DNA of 64,000 nt from NCBI GenBank assembly GCA_903918315.1, contig CAIXEA010000022.1, positions 1 to 64,000 on the forward strand. The letters run 5' to 3'. Origin of the DNA: an uncultured Acetobacteraceae bacterium. GTDB lineage: Bacteria > Pseudomonadota > Alphaproteobacteria > Acetobacterales > Acetobacteraceae. Position 1 is the first letter of the stretch. The number at the start of each line of letters is the position of its first letter. Made by a program: the position numbers and the translations under genes. The notes under the pieces are model-generated. The model was not told where the DNA came from and ran no database searches. It was given only the letters and a program-made list of their open reading frames with translations. This document shows, piece after piece, positions 32,756 through 43,144 of the stretch.

Positions 32756-34276
32756 TCAGGCGGCAAGCGTCCGTTGCCGCCGCTTCGCCATCACGATCAG
32801 CAGTATCGCCCCGGCGGAGGTCGCCGTATAGAACCCGAACGCGTTGACATAGCCGATCATCGCGGCCTGGCGGTTGATTTCCTTGGACAGCTGGGCGAGC
32901 CCGGACTGCGTATCCATCGTCCAGGCGCCCATGGCCCAGGGCAACGACAAGGTTTTGTTGTACGGGGTCAGGACCTCCGTCAGCCGGCTGTAATTCGATC
33001 CTTGCGCCCGCACGATCTCGGCCACGCAGACCGAGATAAAGAAGCTTGAGCCAATGTTACGCATCAGGTGGAACAGCGCCATTCCTTCCGGCATCAGTCG
33101 GGTGTCCAGGGTCGGGAAGGTGGCCAGCGTCAGCGGCACCCAGAAGATTCCCACCGCGATACCCTGCAGCACGGAGTTCAGCGCGAGGGTCATCATATCC
33201 ACGTTCAGGTCGAGACTCATGAGCCACAGGCCCGAGACCACCTGTAAGCTGAACCCGATCACCATCCCAACGCGGGGATCGGTGCGTCCGGCGAACATCG
33301 CCAGGAAAAAGCCGATCGTGGCACCGGCCCCACGGGCGCCCAGAATCTCCCCGATGATCTGGTCCGGGAAGCCGGCATATTGCTGGAGGAGGGAAGGCAA
33401 CAGCACCACCGGGGTGAAGTTGAGCATGCCGTAGATCGTGACCAGCACCAGACCCAGGGCGTAGTTGGGGTCGAGCAGCATTTTCAGGTTCAGGAACGGG
33501 CGCGCCGCCGTTAGGCTATGGGCGAGAAACATGAAGAACGCGACCGCGGCGATGGCGGTTTCCACCGTGATCTCCTGCGATTCATACCAGTCCAGCCGCT
33601 GCCCGCGCGACAGCACCAGCTGCACGCCGGAGATGGCCACCGCGAAGGTGAGAAAACCGGTCCAATCCAGGCGGACCCGCGCCGCCGGCGGGTCCTTGGG
33701 AAGGATCAGGTGCAGCGCGCCATAGGCGGCAGCCCCGACGGGCACGAGCATGTAGAAGGCGTAGCGCCAGCTATATTCCTGCGCCAGAAAGCCGCCGAGC
33801 GTGGGGCCGATCACCGGGCCGATGACCACGGCCATGCCGAAGACGGAGGATACCATGCCGCGCTGACTGACCGGGAAACTGTCCAGCAGGATGGCGTTGG
33901 ACAGCGGCACCAGCGGCGCGCCCATGCCGCCTTGCACGATCCGCCAAAACACCAGCGCGAACAGCGAATCCGACGCTCCGCACATCCATGTGGCGATGGT
34001 GAAACCCAGCATCGACCCCATCATCACACCGCGCCGGCCGAAACGGCCAACGAACCAACCGGTCATTGGTGTGACCACCGCCGTGGCCAGGATATTGAAG
34101 GTCATCGCCCAGGCGATCTCATCGGCCGTGGCCGCCATCGTGCCCTGCATCTGTGGCAACAATGTTGATGCGATCAGCAACGTCGTCGAATAGAGGGTCG
34201 AGGCCAAAATCACCGCGCCCATGATCGTCCAGCGCTGAGCAGGCCTGAGGGAGAGCGCGAATTCACTGTCTGACAT
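32756..34276 (-). CDS. DHA2 family MFS drug exporter (EmrB-like)
   Basis: This 506-residue protein has about 14 predicted membrane segments, the hallmark of DHA2. Motif A appears in TGWFVGRFGRRGVMMGSMLG and motif C-like sequence in VIGPVIGPTLGGFLAQEYSW followed by RYAFYMLVPVG, as in EmrB. Such proteins pump lipophilic compounds with an EmrA adaptor. The divergent gene 80 bp away encodes that adaptor. The first ATG (34276, MSDSEFALSL) fits the family. Confidence 0.92.
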   Translation of the reverse strand: MSDSEFALSLRPAQRWTIMGAVILASTLYSTTLLIASTLLPQMQGTMAATADEIAWAMTFNILATAVVTPMTGWFVGRFGRRGVMMGSMLGFTIATWMCGASDSLFALVFWRIVQGGMGAPLVPLSNAILLDSFPVSQRGMVSSVFGMAVVIGPVIGPTLGGFLAQEYSWRYAFYMLVPVGAAAYGALHLILPKDPPAARVRLDWTGFLTFAVAISGVQLVLSRGQRLDWYESQEITVETAIAAVAFFMFLAHSLTAARPFLNLKMLLDPNYALGLVLVTIYGMLNFTPVVLLPSLLQQYAGFPDQIIGEILGARGAGATIGFFLAMFAGRTDPRVGMVIGFSLQVVSGLWLMSLDLNVDMMTLALNSVLQGIAVGIFWVPLTLATFPTLDTRLMPEGMALFHLMRNIGSSFFISVCVAEIVRAQGSNYSRLTEVLTPYNKTLSLPWAMGAWTMDTQSGLAQLSKEINRQAAMIGYVNAFGFYTATSAGAILLIVMAKRRQRTLAA

Positions 34277-34356
34277 GCGATCTCGGAAGGGGCGAAGGTT
34301 GCCGAACGTAGCCTATGCTATCATAAGCAGTGTTAGCGATCGACGCGAGTGCCCCG

Positions 34357-35433
34357 ATGTCCCCCAGCCGTACCCGCCTGTTCCGTCTCGTGACTTTGAT
34401 CGGTGTGCCGCTGCTCGCCGTCGCCGGCGGCGCTGTGATGTGGCAGCGTGGCGGGCGGGTGATCAGCACTGAAAACGCCTATGTGAAGGCTGATATCGCG
34501 CAGATCGCCCCGGAAGTCTCGGGCCGGGTCATCGAGGTCGCGGTGCGGGATCATGCGGCCGTCAGTGCCGGGGCGACGCTGGTGCGCATCGATCCGGAAC
34601 CCTATCGCCTGGCGCTGGCCAAGACGTCGGCGGAACTCGATGTCGCGCGCACCACCGTCGAAACCGCCCGCGCCACCTATCTGGAAACCAAAAGCCAGCT
34701 CGGGGAGGTGGAGAATCAGGCCGCGCACCTGGAACGCCAGCTGGCCCGGCAATTGGCCCTGGCGCAGCATGGGGTCGTTGCGACCTCCGTCCTCGAAACC
34801 GCCCAGAATGACGCCGCGGTTGCCCGTGATCGCCTGAACGTGGTGCGCAAACGGCTGGAGCGCGTGCTGGCGGCGCTGGGCGGTGATCCCGATATCGCGA
34901 CCGATGAGCATCCGACCGTTCGCGATAAGCGCGCGGATCGTGACCGCGCCGCGCTGGACCTGAGCCATACGACGCTGGTCGCGCCGCTCGATGGAATCGC
35001 GGTCAACGTGAAGCTGCAACTGGGCGAGCAGGTCAAAGCCGCGACCCCGCTGTTCGTGATCGTGGCGGCGACCCGGCCGTGGGTGGAAGCGAATCTCAAG
35101 GAAACCGACCTCACCCATATCGCGGTGGGGCAGAAGGCGAAGGTGGTCCTGGATATCTACCCCGATGAGCCCTGGGATGCGGTTGTCGCCAGTATCAGCC
35201 CGGCCGCTGGTTCGGAGTTCGCGATCCTGCCGCCGCAGAACGCTTCGGGCAATTGGGTGAAGGTGGTGCAGCGCCTGCCGGTGAAGCTGCGGCTGCACCC
35301 GCATGATGGAGAGAAGGTGCTGCGCGCCGGCATGACCGCCACCGTGGACATCGATACGGGACGCCAGCGCAGCCTCGGTGCCACGCTGTCAGGCTGGTTC
35401 GGGCGGGGCGGGGCGCAGGCGGCGGAGCGGTAA
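34357..35433 (+). CDS. HlyD family membrane fusion protein (EmrA-like)
   Basis: This 358-residue protein has a single N-terminal helix (LVTLIGVPLLAVAGGAVMWQ), then TENAYVKADIAQIAPEVSGR, the typical EmrA segment. A long coiled coil (about 80-185) and the second lipoyl half (TTLVAPLDGIAVNVKLQLGE) follow, and then the barrel (PWVEANLKETDLTHIAVGQK). It should bridge the EmrB-like exporter to an outer-membrane channel. The GTG at 34330 is in frame but ATG 34357 gives the usual short cytoplasmic tail. The gene is divergent from emrB rather than in tandem, so the pair probably shares a control region at 34277-34356. Confidence 0.9.
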   Translation: MSPSRTRLFRLVTLIGVPLLAVAGGAVMWQRGGRVISTENAYVKADIAQIAPEVSGRVIEVAVRDHAAVSAGATLVRIDPEPYRLALAKTSAELDVARTTVETARATYLETKSQLGEVENQAAHLERQLARQLALAQHGVVATSVLETAQNDAAVARDRLNVVRKRLERVLAALGGDPDIATDEHPTVRDKRADRDRAALDLSHTTLVAPLDGIAVNVKLQLGEQVKAATPLFVIVAATRPWVEANLKETDLTHIAVGQKAKVVLDIYPDEPWDAVVASISPAAGSEFAILPPQNASGNWVKVVQRLPVKLRLHPHDGEKVLRAGMTATVDIDTGRQRSLGATLSGWFGRGGAQAAER

Positions 35434-35442
35434 GGCGGGTGC

Positions 35443-36327
35443 TCACCGCTCCCGCAGTTTCGGATCCAGCGCGTCGCGCAGCGCGTCGCCGAACAGGTTG
35501 ATGCCCAGCACCGCCAGCATGATCGCAACCCCGGGGAAAATCGCGATCCAGGGCGCGGTGGAGGCATATTCCTCCGCCCCGCCTTGCAACATGAGCCCCC
35601 AGGCCGGCACCGGCTCCTGCACGCCCAGGCCAAGATAGGACAAGGATGCCTCCGCCAGGATCGCCTGGCCCACGAATGACGTCACCATGATCAGGAACGG
35701 CGCCATCACGTTGGGCACCATGTGCCGCAGGATGATGCGCGTATGTCCAAAGCCGCAGGCGCGGGCCGCGTCCACGTAGGGCATTGACCGGATCGTCAGC
35801 GCCGAGGCGCGCACCACCCGCGAACAGCGGGGGATCAGCGGGATGGTGATCGCCAGGATCACGTTCTGCACGCCCGGCCCGAAGATCGCGACCACGGCCA
35901 GGGCCAGGATGATCAGCGGAAAGGCCATCACGATATCCGACAGCCGCTGCACGATCAGATCGATCTTGCCGCCGAAATAGGCGCTCGATACGCCCAGGAC
36001 CAGGCCGGAAAATCCGCCGAAAATGGCTGAGGTCAGGCCGACGATCAGCGCCGTTCGGGCGCCATGGATGATGCGTGACATCAGGTCGCGGCCGAATTGG
36101 TCGGTCCCGAGCAGATGCTCCAGGCTCGGCGGTTCGGTCATGGCCGCGAAGTCGTTGGCCGTGGGGTTGTAGGGCGCGATCCATTCGGCGGAAAAGCCGG
36201 TCAGCGCCATGATGATGACGAGCAGCAGCCCGAAGGTGCCCAGCGGCTCCCGCCTGCAAAAGCGCAGGGCGGATTGCCAGACGGTGCGGCGCGGATCGGG
36301 GGCGTCGTCGGCGGGTGTGGCGGACAT
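35443..36327 (-). CDS. Peptide/nickel-type ABC transporter permease (DppC/OppC-like)
   Basis: This 294-residue inner-membrane permease has an N-terminal cytoplasmic segment, a first helix (LGTFGLLLVIIMALTGFSAE) and five more. The HLLGTDQFGRDLMSRIIHGA and the EAA loop HMVPNVMAPFLIMVTSFVGQ are characteristic of DppC. It forms the channel with the DppB-like subunit encoded upstream (15-bp gap). It is the last gene of the seven-gene operon running from 44142 to 35443. GGGGAG precedes the ATG by 9 nt. Confidence 0.95.
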   Translation of the reverse strand: MSATPADDAPDPRRTVWQSALRFCRREPLGTFGLLLVIIMALTGFSAEWIAPYNPTANDFAAMTEPPSLEHLLGTDQFGRDLMSRIIHGARTALIVGLTSAIFGGFSGLVLGVSSAYFGGKIDLIVQRLSDIVMAFPLIILALAVVAIFGPGVQNVILAITIPLIPRCSRVVRASALTIRSMPYVDAARACGFGHTRIILRHMVPNVMAPFLIMVTSFVGQAILAEASLSYLGLGVQEPVPAWGLMLQGGAEEYASTAPWIAIFPGVAIMLAVLGINLFGDALRDALDPKLRER

Positions 36328-36342
36328 CGAAGGGCTCCCCGC

Positions 36343-37314
36343 TCAGGCGAAGTGGATGCGGGGGTCGAGCCAGCCATACAGCAGATCGACCGCGAGATTG
36401 GTGAACACAAACACCGCGACGGTGAGCATCACCAGCGCCTGCGTCAGCGTATAGTCCTGGTTTTGCACCGCTTGCACGAACAGCCTTCCCACCCCGTTGA
36501 GGTTGAACACCTGCTCGGTCACGACCAGGCCGCCGATCAAAAAGGCGAATTCAATGCCGATGAGCGTGACGACGGGCAGGAGGGCGTTCTTCAGAGCGTG
36601 GCGGTTGATGATCAGCTTGTTGATCAGCCCCTTGGCGCGGGCGGTGCGGACATAGTCCTCACGCATGACCTCCAGCATCGCGGAGCGTGTCATGCGCATG
36701 CTGACCGCGGCGTAGCGGTAGCCCACCGTGATCGCCGGCAGGATGGCCATCGACAGGTTGCGGATCGGGTCTTTCCAGATCGGGACGTAATCGATGGGCG
36801 GCATCCAGGGGGTGCCGCTGACCCAGCTGGTGATATCCAGCACCAGCAGCACCGATACGATACCCAGCCAGAACGAGGGTGTGGCGATGCCGCCAATCGC
36901 GAAAATGCGCACCGCGACATCGATCCAGGTGTTCTGCTTCAATGCCGAGATGGTGCCGAGCGGGATGGCGATGCCGACCGCAACCGTGGTGGCCAGCAAG
37001 GCGATTTCCACCGATATCGGCAGCCGGGCCAGGATTTCCGTGCTGACCGGCTTGCCCGACCACATCGATGTCCCGAAATCGAACCGGATGATGCCCCAGA
37101 TGAATTCCAGGAACTGCACGAGGATGGGCCGATCGACGCCGATCTCCTTGTGGCAGGCGATCAGCGCCTTGGGGTCGAAGGATGCCCCGCCGCTGCCCAG
37201 GCGCACCAGGCAGATATCGCCGGGGATCAGCCGCATCAGCAGGAACACCAGCGCCGCCGCCCCCAACAAGGTGGGGATCGTCAGCAGCACACGCTTGAGG
37301 ATGTATTGATACAT
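36343..37314 (-). CDS. Peptide/nickel-type ABC transporter permease (DppB/OppB-like)
   Basis: This 323-residue permease starts YILKRVLLTIPTLLGAAALV, the usual DppB N-terminus, with RLIPGDICL at the end of helix 1. A periplasmic segment, five further helices and the EAA loop (HALKNALLPVVTLIGIEFAF) follow. Its ATG lies directly after the TAA of the first binding protein (TAAATG), so translation is probably coupled. It pairs with DppC to form the translocation channel. Confidence 0.95.
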   Translation of the reverse strand: MYQYILKRVLLTIPTLLGAAALVFLLMRLIPGDICLVRLGSGGASFDPKALIACHKEIGVDRPILVQFLEFIWGIIRFDFGTSMWSGKPVSTEILARLPISVEIALLATTVAVGIAIPLGTISALKQNTWIDVAVRIFAIGGIATPSFWLGIVSVLLVLDITSWVSGTPWMPPIDYVPIWKDPIRNLSMAILPAITVGYRYAAVSMRMTRSAMLEVMREDYVRTARAKGLINKLIINRHALKNALLPVVTLIGIEFAFLIGGLVVTEQVFNLNGVGRLFVQAVQNQDYTLTQALVMLTVAVFVFTNLAVDLLYGWLDPRIHFA

Positions 37315-38916
37315 TTATTGATCGAGCCAGATGTTCGCGAGATTCTGATTGAGGTAGTGGCTGTTGCTGATCTTCCAGCCCTTCACATAGGCGCGCATGG
37401 GCACGATGCGGTAGAACCAGAGTGTCGGAAGTTGGTGCGCCCCGACATTGATCACCTGATTTTCATAGGCCCGCATCAGCACCCGCGCCTTCGCGGGGTC
37501 GGTTTCGCGCACCATCCTGTTGTAGATTTCGACCTGTTTGGGGTCGTCATGATAGGCGAAATTCTCTTTGTAGATCTCGTGCGGCAGGTAGCGCCCGCTA
37601 TCGGCGATCGGGTTGACCACCATCTGGCAGTACGCCTCCATCGCCAGATCGAAATCGCCGGCCCGCATCTTTTCCAACCAGGGCCCGGTCGGAACGATGT
37701 TCTGGCGTACGGTGACGCCGATCTTGCGGAATTCGTCGACGAGCCAGGTGCCGACGATGATGTAGGGCTGGTCGACATTGCGGTTCAGCATTTCCACCGT
37801 CAGGCCTTCGGCACCGGCTTCCTTCAGCAGGCGCCGGGCCTCGGCGCGGGCATTCTCGATATCGGTGCCGTAGCCGGGGAAGTGGATCAGTTCGTCCCTG
37901 GTGGCCGCGAAGGGTGAGCCGGGGAAGACCAGTCCGCCGACGGTGCGCACGATGGCGATCTTGCGCAGGGCTTCGGCGCCGTGCCATTGATCCACCGCCA
38001 TGAACAAGGCCTTGCGCACCCGCACGTCGTCGAAGGGCTTCTTCTTGTGATTGGGTGTGAAGACGTTGCCGCAGTTCCAGTCGCTTTCCTGGACGCTGAC
38101 CTGATCCCCCAGCTCCTTGACCAGCTGATCGCGCGCCGACGGTGACATCCCCCTGAATTCCAACGCCGCCCGGTCGGCGCGGATCGCATCCACACGGGTC
38201 TGCTGCTTGGGCGCGAAGATGCCGTTGAAGCCATCCAGATAGGGCTGGCCGGATTGGTAATAGGCGGGGTTGCGCTCGCCATGGATCGCCTGACCGATCT
38301 CGTAGCTGGTCAATTTGAAAGGCCCTGAGCCCATGATGTTGCGCTCGTAGAAGTGTTGGTCTTTCTCCAGCACCTTGCGCGAATAGATGAACGACCAGGG
38401 ATCGGCGAGCGCCGGCATGAAGGACAGGGTGGGGAATTTGAGCCGGAAAATCACTGTTCGATCGTCGGGATCCTCGATCTTGTCGACCATCGGATAGGCG
38501 GCTTCGCGAGCGCTGGACACGCCTTCCGGCGGAAAGATGATGCGGCGCCAGCTGACCGCGACGTCGTGCGCGTCCAGAGGAGTCCCATCATGGAATTGAA
38601 CACCGCCCCGGATCTTGAAGGCGAAGGTCAGCCCGCCATCCGTCGGCACGGGCATTTCGGTGCAGAGGTCGCAGATGAAGTCAGTGGTTGAGGACGGGTT
38701 TTCCGGATTGACCCGGATCAGGTTCGAATAGAACGGCGCCGTGGCGTGCAGCACGGCGTAGGTGGTCTCTTTGTGGCCATCGAGGCTCGGCCCGCCATCG
38801 GCGGCGATCATGTAATTCAAGGTGCCGCCGCGCTTGGGCGCCTGCGCGTCGGCTGGCCATACAGCGCCCAGCGCCATCGCGGCGCAGAGACCGGTCGTCA
38901 GAAGCCACGCACGCAT
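37315..38916 (-). CDS. Family 5 extracellular solute-binding protein, paralogue 1
   Basis: This 533-residue lipid-free periplasmic binding protein (SBP_bac_5) delivers oligopeptides, nickel-chelates or similar ligands to the permease. The signal peptide is MRAWLLTTGLCAAMALGAVW, cleaved near ADAQA. Mature features are KRGGTLNYMIAADGGPSLDG, KIRGGVQFHDGTPLDAHDVA and the C-terminus NQNLANIWLDQ. The ATG at 38916 has GGAGGA 7-8 nt upstream. It is clearly paralogous to the next two genes, including the invariant CDLCTEMP cysteines and SDWNCGNVFTPNHKKKPFDD. It is the most divergent of the three. Confidence 0.93.
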   Translation of the reverse strand: MRAWLLTTGLCAAMALGAVWPADAQAPKRGGTLNYMIAADGGPSLDGHKETTYAVLHATAPFYSNLIRVNPENPSSTTDFICDLCTEMPVPTDGGLTFAFKIRGGVQFHDGTPLDAHDVAVSWRRIIFPPEGVSSAREAAYPMVDKIEDPDDRTVIFRLKFPTLSFMPALADPWSFIYSRKVLEKDQHFYERNIMGSGPFKLTSYEIGQAIHGERNPAYYQSGQPYLDGFNGIFAPKQQTRVDAIRADRAALEFRGMSPSARDQLVKELGDQVSVQESDWNCGNVFTPNHKKKPFDDVRVRKALFMAVDQWHGAEALRKIAIVRTVGGLVFPGSPFAATRDELIHFPGYGTDIENARAEARRLLKEAGAEGLTVEMLNRNVDQPYIIVGTWLVDEFRKIGVTVRQNIVPTGPWLEKMRAGDFDLAMEAYCQMVVNPIADSGRYLPHEIYKENFAYHDDPKQVEIYNRMVRETDPAKARVLMRAYENQVINVGAHQLPTLWFYRIVPMRAYVKGWKISNSHYLNQNLANIWLDQ

Positions 38917-38933
38917 GGTTTGTCCTCCCTGCC

Positions 38934-40523
38934 TTATTGATCCAGCCAGACGGTCCCCAAATCCTGGTTCACGAAATGGCTCGGGCTGATTTTCCAGCCT
39001 TTGACGGTGGACTGCATGGGCACGATGCGGTTCCACCAGACCAGCACCAGCGCATGCGCCGCGGTATCGAGCGTATAGATTTCGAACTGCCGCATCAGCG
39101 CGCGCTGCTTTGCCGGATCGGTCTCATGCAGTATTTTTTCATACATCTCATTCTGCGCCGCATCCTCGTATTGATTGTAGTTCTGCGGGGAGATGTTTGT
39201 CGGCAGGAATTTCTGTACATCCAGCAGCGGGTTGATGTTGCTCTGGCAGGCCGATTCCGACACCACGTCGAAGGTCCCGCCGCGCATCGCTTCGAACCAC
39301 GGGCCGGTCGGCACCACTTTCTGGCTGACTTTGACGCCGATCTTTGACCATTCATCGATGACCCAGTTGGCGGTGTATTTGTAGGGCTGGTCAACGTTGC
39401 GCACGACCATTTCGAAGGTCAGGCCTTCGGCACCGGCCTCTTTGAGCAGGCGTCGGGCCTCGGTGCGGGATTTTTCGATATCGGGCCAGAAGCCGGCGAT
39501 TTGCTGCAACTCGTCCTTGGTCGCGGCGAGGGGGGAGCCAGGGAAGACGATGCCGCCGACGGTCCGGATGGTCGTGACCTTCGACAAGGGCGGCGCGCCT
39601 TTCCATTGGTCGATCGCCAGCGCCAAAGCGCGGCGGACGCGGACATCGTCGAAGGGCTTGCGCTTGTGGTTGATGGTCAGGTTGTTGACGCAGTTCCAGT
39701 CACTGGTCTGCACCGTGATTTTATCGCCGCCGGCTTTCAGAAGCTGATCGACGGCGGAGGGCGGCAGGCCGCGGAATTCCAACGCGGCCCGGTTGCCGCG
39801 AATGGCCTCCACCCGGGTTGATTCCTTGGGCGCGTAGATGCCGATGAAACCATCCAGATAGGGCAGACCTTTATGATAATAGTCGGGATTGCGCTCGCCC
39901 TTGATCGACTGACCCAGTTCGTAGCCAGCGAATTTGAACGGACCCGAGCCGAGGATATTGCGCTCGTACCAATGCGGGTCCTTGGCCAGGGTTTCGGCCT
40001 TATAGATGAAGGCAAACGCATCGCCGAGCGCCGGCAGGAAGGCGCTGGTGGCGAATTTCAGCCGGAAGACGACCGTGTGGGCATCCGGCGCGACGATGGT
40101 CTCAACCATGGAATAAATGCTGGCGCGGGCACTGAGCACGCCCGGTACCGGAAAGACGATCGCATTCCAACTGGCCGCGACATCGGCGGCGGTGAGCGTC
40201 GTGCCGTCGTGCCATTTGACGTCATCACGGATCCTGAAGGTCCAGGTTTTGCCGGCATCCGTGGGCTTGGGTATTTCGGTGCAGAGATCGCACACGTAAT
40301 CGTCGGCGGAGCTTGGATTGTCCGGATTGATCCGCAGCAGCACGCTATAGAATGGCGCGACGGAGTGGATGGTGGCGAAGGTCGCCTCCCGGTGACCATC
40401 GAAGCTGGGCGGCGCATCCGCCGGGATCATGTAGGTCAGCGTGCCGCCGTGCTTGCCGGCTTCGGCGGCGAAGGGCGCCGTGGGGGCGATGGCCAGAAGG
40501 CCGGCCAGGAGGATGCGACGCAT
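38934..40523 (-). CDS. Family 5 extracellular solute-binding protein, paralogue 2
   Basis: This encodes 529 residues. The signal peptide is MRRILLAGLLAIAPTAPFAA. The mature protein has [59 protein letters not shown] and ends [17 protein letters not shown] is 8 nt before the ATG at 40523 and only 2 nt before ATG 40529, so I prefer 40523. Sequence is close to paralogue 3 along the whole length. The 17-bp gap to paralogue 1 and the 12-bp gap to paralogue 3 put all three on one message. Confidence 0.93.
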   Translation of the reverse strand: MRRILLAGLLAIAPTAPFAAEAGKHGGTLTYMIPADAPPSFDGHREATFATIHSVAPFYSVLLRINPDNPSSADDYVCDLCTEIPKPTDAGKTWTFRIRDDVKWHDGTTLTAADVAASWNAIVFPVPGVLSARASIYSMVETIVAPDAHTVVFRLKFATSAFLPALGDAFAFIYKAETLAKDPHWYERNILGSGPFKFAGYELGQSIKGERNPDYYHKGLPYLDGFIGIYAPKESTRVEAIRGNRAALEFRGLPPSAVDQLLKAGGDKITVQTSDWNCVNNLTINHKRKPFDDVRVRRALALAIDQWKGAPPLSKVTTIRTVGGIVFPGSPLAATKDELQQIAGFWPDIEKSRTEARRLLKEAGAEGLTFEMVVRNVDQPYKYTANWVIDEWSKIGVKVSQKVVPTGPWFEAMRGGTFDVVSESACQSNINPLLDVQKFLPTNISPQNYNQYEDAAQNEMYEKILHETDPAKQRALMRQFEIYTLDTAAHALVLVWWNRIVPMQSTVKGWKISPSHFVNQDLGTVWLDQ

Positions 40524-40535
40524 GAGCATGGCTCC

Positions 40536-42149
40536 TTATTGGTCCAGCCACACGGTGCCGAGGTCCTGATTGACGTAATGGCTCGGGTTGATTTTCCAGC
40601 CCTTGACGTAGGAACGCATCGGCACGATCCGTTCCCACCACGGCATCATGATCGCATGTGCCTGGGTATCGAGGACATAGGTTTCGAATTCCCGCATCGC
40701 CTGGCGCTGCTTCACCGGATCGGTTTCATGCAGCATCGCCTGATACAGATCGATGTCCTTCTGATCGTCATAGTTGCCATAATTTTCCGAATAGACGGAA
40801 TGCGGCAGGAATTTACCGACGTCCATCGCCGGATTGACCAGGCCCTGGCAATTAAAATCCACCGTGACATCGAACGTATTACCGCGCAGACCTTCATAGA
40901 ACGGTCCCGTCGGCAACACTTTCTGGGTGACATGCAAGCCGACCTTGGCCCATTCGTCGATGACCCAGGTGGCAATGAATTTGTAGGGCTGATCGACATT
41001 GCGGTTCATCAGTTCGAACGTGAGACCTTCCGCCCCCGCTTCTTTCAGGAGTCGCCGTGCCTCCGCGCGGGATTTTTCGATGTCGGGCCAGTAACCCGCT
41101 ATTTTTTGCAATTCCTCCTTGGTCGCGGCCATGCTCGACCCGGGGAAGACGATGCCGCCCACGGTGTGCATGTTAACGATCCGCGACAACGGCGGCGCGC
41201 CCTTCCACTGGTCGATCGCCAGCATCAGCGCCCGGCGGACGCGGACATCGTCGAACGGCTTACGCTGATGGTTGGCCGTGATCATGTTCACACAATTCCA
41301 GTCGCCGGTCAGAACCGTGACCTTATCGCCCAGTTCCTTGGTTAACTGATCCCGCGCGGAGGGCGGCATGCCGCGAAACTCGGTCGCTGCCCGGTCCGCC
41401 CGGATCGCATCGAGTTCGACGGCCTGCTTGGGGGTGAAAATCGCCTTGAACCCGTCGAGATAGGGTTGGCCCTTGCGGTAATAATCCGGGTTGCGCACGC
41501 CCTCGATGGATTGCCCGGTCTGGTATTCGGTGAATTTGAACGGGCCGGAGCCCAGCACGTTCCGCTCATAGAAATGCGGATCGCGCTCCAGGATGTCCTT
41601 TTTATAGATATAGGCAAAGGGATCGCCGAGCGCCGGCAGAAAGGCGGAGGTCGCGAATTTCAGCTTGAACACCACCGTGGAGGCGTCCGTTGCCTCGACC
41701 GTATCGATCATGACGAAATACGGGGCCCGGGCGCTAAGCATGCCGGGATCAGGGTGCACCAGTTCCTGCCAGCTTTTCGCGACATCGGCGGCCGTCAACG
41801 GAGTACCGTCGTGCCATTTCACGTCGTCGCGGATCTTGAAAGTCCAGGTCTTGCCGTCATCGGTGGGCTTGGGCATTTCGGTGCAGACATCGCACACGAA
41901 ATCGTCCGGCGAGGCCGGGTTCTCGGGATTGATGCGGATCAGCACGCTGTAGAACGGCGCGGTGGCGTGCACCGTGGCATAGGTCGTCTCCCGATGCGCA
42001 TCCAAGCTGGGGGGGGCGTCGGCCGGGATCATGTAGGTCAGGATGCCGCCGCGCTTGGGTGTGTCGGCCGCGGCGGCGGGCAGCGCCAGCGCCGCGCAAA
42101 AGGCCATCGAGAGAAGGGCGGAGCGGAACGACATCGGATTTACCCTCAT
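40536..42149 (-). CDS. Family 5 extracellular solute-binding protein, paralogue 3
   Basis: This encodes 537 residues. The open frame extends to 42461, but ATG 42149 overlaps the DppF-like gene stop as ATGA, so I place the start there (ATG 42134, [13 protein letters not shown], is an alternative). The signal peptide is followed by [60 protein letters not shown] and a C-terminus [11 protein letters not shown] identical to that of paralogue 2. It is the first binding-protein gene downstream of the ATPases. Ligand differences from the other two cannot be read from sequence. Confidence 0.93.
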   Translation of the reverse strand: MRVNPMSFRSALLSMAFCAALALPAAAADTPKRGGILTYMIPADAPPSLDAHRETTYATVHATAPFYSVLIRINPENPASPDDFVCDVCTEMPKPTDDGKTWTFKIRDDVKWHDGTPLTAADVAKSWQELVHPDPGMLSARAPYFVMIDTVEATDASTVVFKLKFATSAFLPALGDPFAYIYKKDILERDPHFYERNVLGSGPFKFTEYQTGQSIEGVRNPDYYRKGQPYLDGFKAIFTPKQAVELDAIRADRAATEFRGMPPSARDQLTKELGDKVTVLTGDWNCVNMITANHQRKPFDDVRVRRALMLAIDQWKGAPPLSRIVNMHTVGGIVFPGSSMAATKEELQKIAGYWPDIEKSRAEARRLLKEAGAEGLTFELMNRNVDQPYKFIATWVIDEWAKVGLHVTQKVLPTGPFYEGLRGNTFDVTVDFNCQGLVNPAMDVGKFLPHSVYSENYGNYDDQKDIDLYQAMLHETDPVKQRQAMREFETYVLDTQAHAIMMPWWERIVPMRSYVKGWKINPSHYVNQDLGTVWLDQ

Positions 42150-43144
42150 GATAGGCCAACCTGCGTGCAGGCAACGAAATGTCCGGGTTGGATTTCCCGG
42201 GACTCCGGGCGGGATTGTTTGCAGCTTTCGACCGCGATCGGGCAGCGCGGGTGGAACACGCAGCCCGACGGCGGGTTGATGGGGCTTGGCACCTCGCCCT
42301 GCACCGGGCGGAACACGCGGCCCTGTTCGATCAAGGGATCGGGAACCGGGACCGCGGCCAGCAGCGCCTTGGTGTAGGGGTGCTGGGGATTGTCGAACAG
42401 CGTGTCGCTGTCGGCCAGTTCGACGATCCGGCCGAGATACATCACCGCCACCCGCTGGCATAAATGGCGCACCACCGACAGGTCATGGGCAATGAACAGA
42501 TAGGTCAGTCCGAACCGCTCACGCAGATCCTCGAGCAGGTTGATCACCTGCGCCTGAATCGACACATCCAGCGCCGATACCGGCTCATCGCAGACGATGA
42601 ATTCCGGGTTCATCGCCAAAGCGCGGGCGATGCCGACGCGCTGGCGTTGGCCGCCGGACATTTCATGCGGATAGCGGTCCGCGAAACGGGCGTTCAGGCC
42701 GCAGATGGTCAGCAATTCACGCACCCGCGCCTGGCGCTTGGCCGCATCGGGCTCGATGCCGTGGACTTTCATCGGTTCGGCGATGATCTGGCCGATTTTC
42801 ATGCGCGGGTTCAACGAGCTGAACGGATCCTGGAAGATCACCTGGATGCGCTGGCGCAGCGCGACCATCTGCTTCTGGCTCAGGCCCGCGATATCGACGC
42901 CGTCGTAGACGATCGATCCGGCGGTGGGGGTTTCCAGGCGCAGAATGCAGCGCCCGGTCGTGGTCTTGCCGCAGCCGCTTTCGCCCACCAAACCCAGCGT
43001 CTCACCGCGTGCAACGCTGAAGCTGACGCCATCGACGGCCTTGACCTCGCCAACGGTGCGCCGGGTCATCACGCCCTCGGTGATGGGGAAGTGCATCCGC
43101 AGGCCCTTAACCTCCAGCAGGGGGCGCGCGTCAGTGGGGGTCAT
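42146..43144 (-). CDS. Peptide ABC transporter ATP-binding protein (DppF/OppF-like)
   Basis: This is a 332-residue ATPase: Walker [16 protein letters not shown]-loop [14 protein letters not shown], signature [15 protein letters not shown], Walker [17 protein letters not shown]-loop [10 protein letters not shown]. The C-terminal oligopeptide-transporter extension ([29 protein letters not shown]) has the conserved cysteines that may bind an iron-sulfur cluster. The ATG at 43144 overlaps the DppD-like stop (ATGA). The frame to 43195 is open but adds no family sequence. Confidence 0.95.
   Translation of the reverse strand: MTPTDARPLLEVKGLRMHFPITEGVMTRRTVGEVKAVDGVSFSVARGETLGLVGESGCGKTTTGRCILRLETPTAGSIVYDGVDIAGLSQKQMVALRQRIQVIFQDPFSSLNPRMKIGQIIAEPMKVHGIEPDAAKRQARVRELLTICGLNARFADRYPHEMSGGQRQRVGIARALAMNPEFIVCDEPVSALDVSIQAQVINLLEDLRERFGLTYLFIAHDLSVVRHLCQRVAVMYLGRIVELADSDTLFDNPQHPYTKALLAAVPVPDPLIEQGRVFRPVQGEVPSPINPPSGCVFHPRCPIAVESCKQSRPESREIQPGHFVACTQVGLS

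Noticed and set aside
36097-37917. A 606-residue + strand open frame opposite the DppB/DppC and binding-protein genes
   Set aside because: Shadow frame with Asp/His/Gln-rich sequence and no domain; the - strand genes carry clear family motifs.
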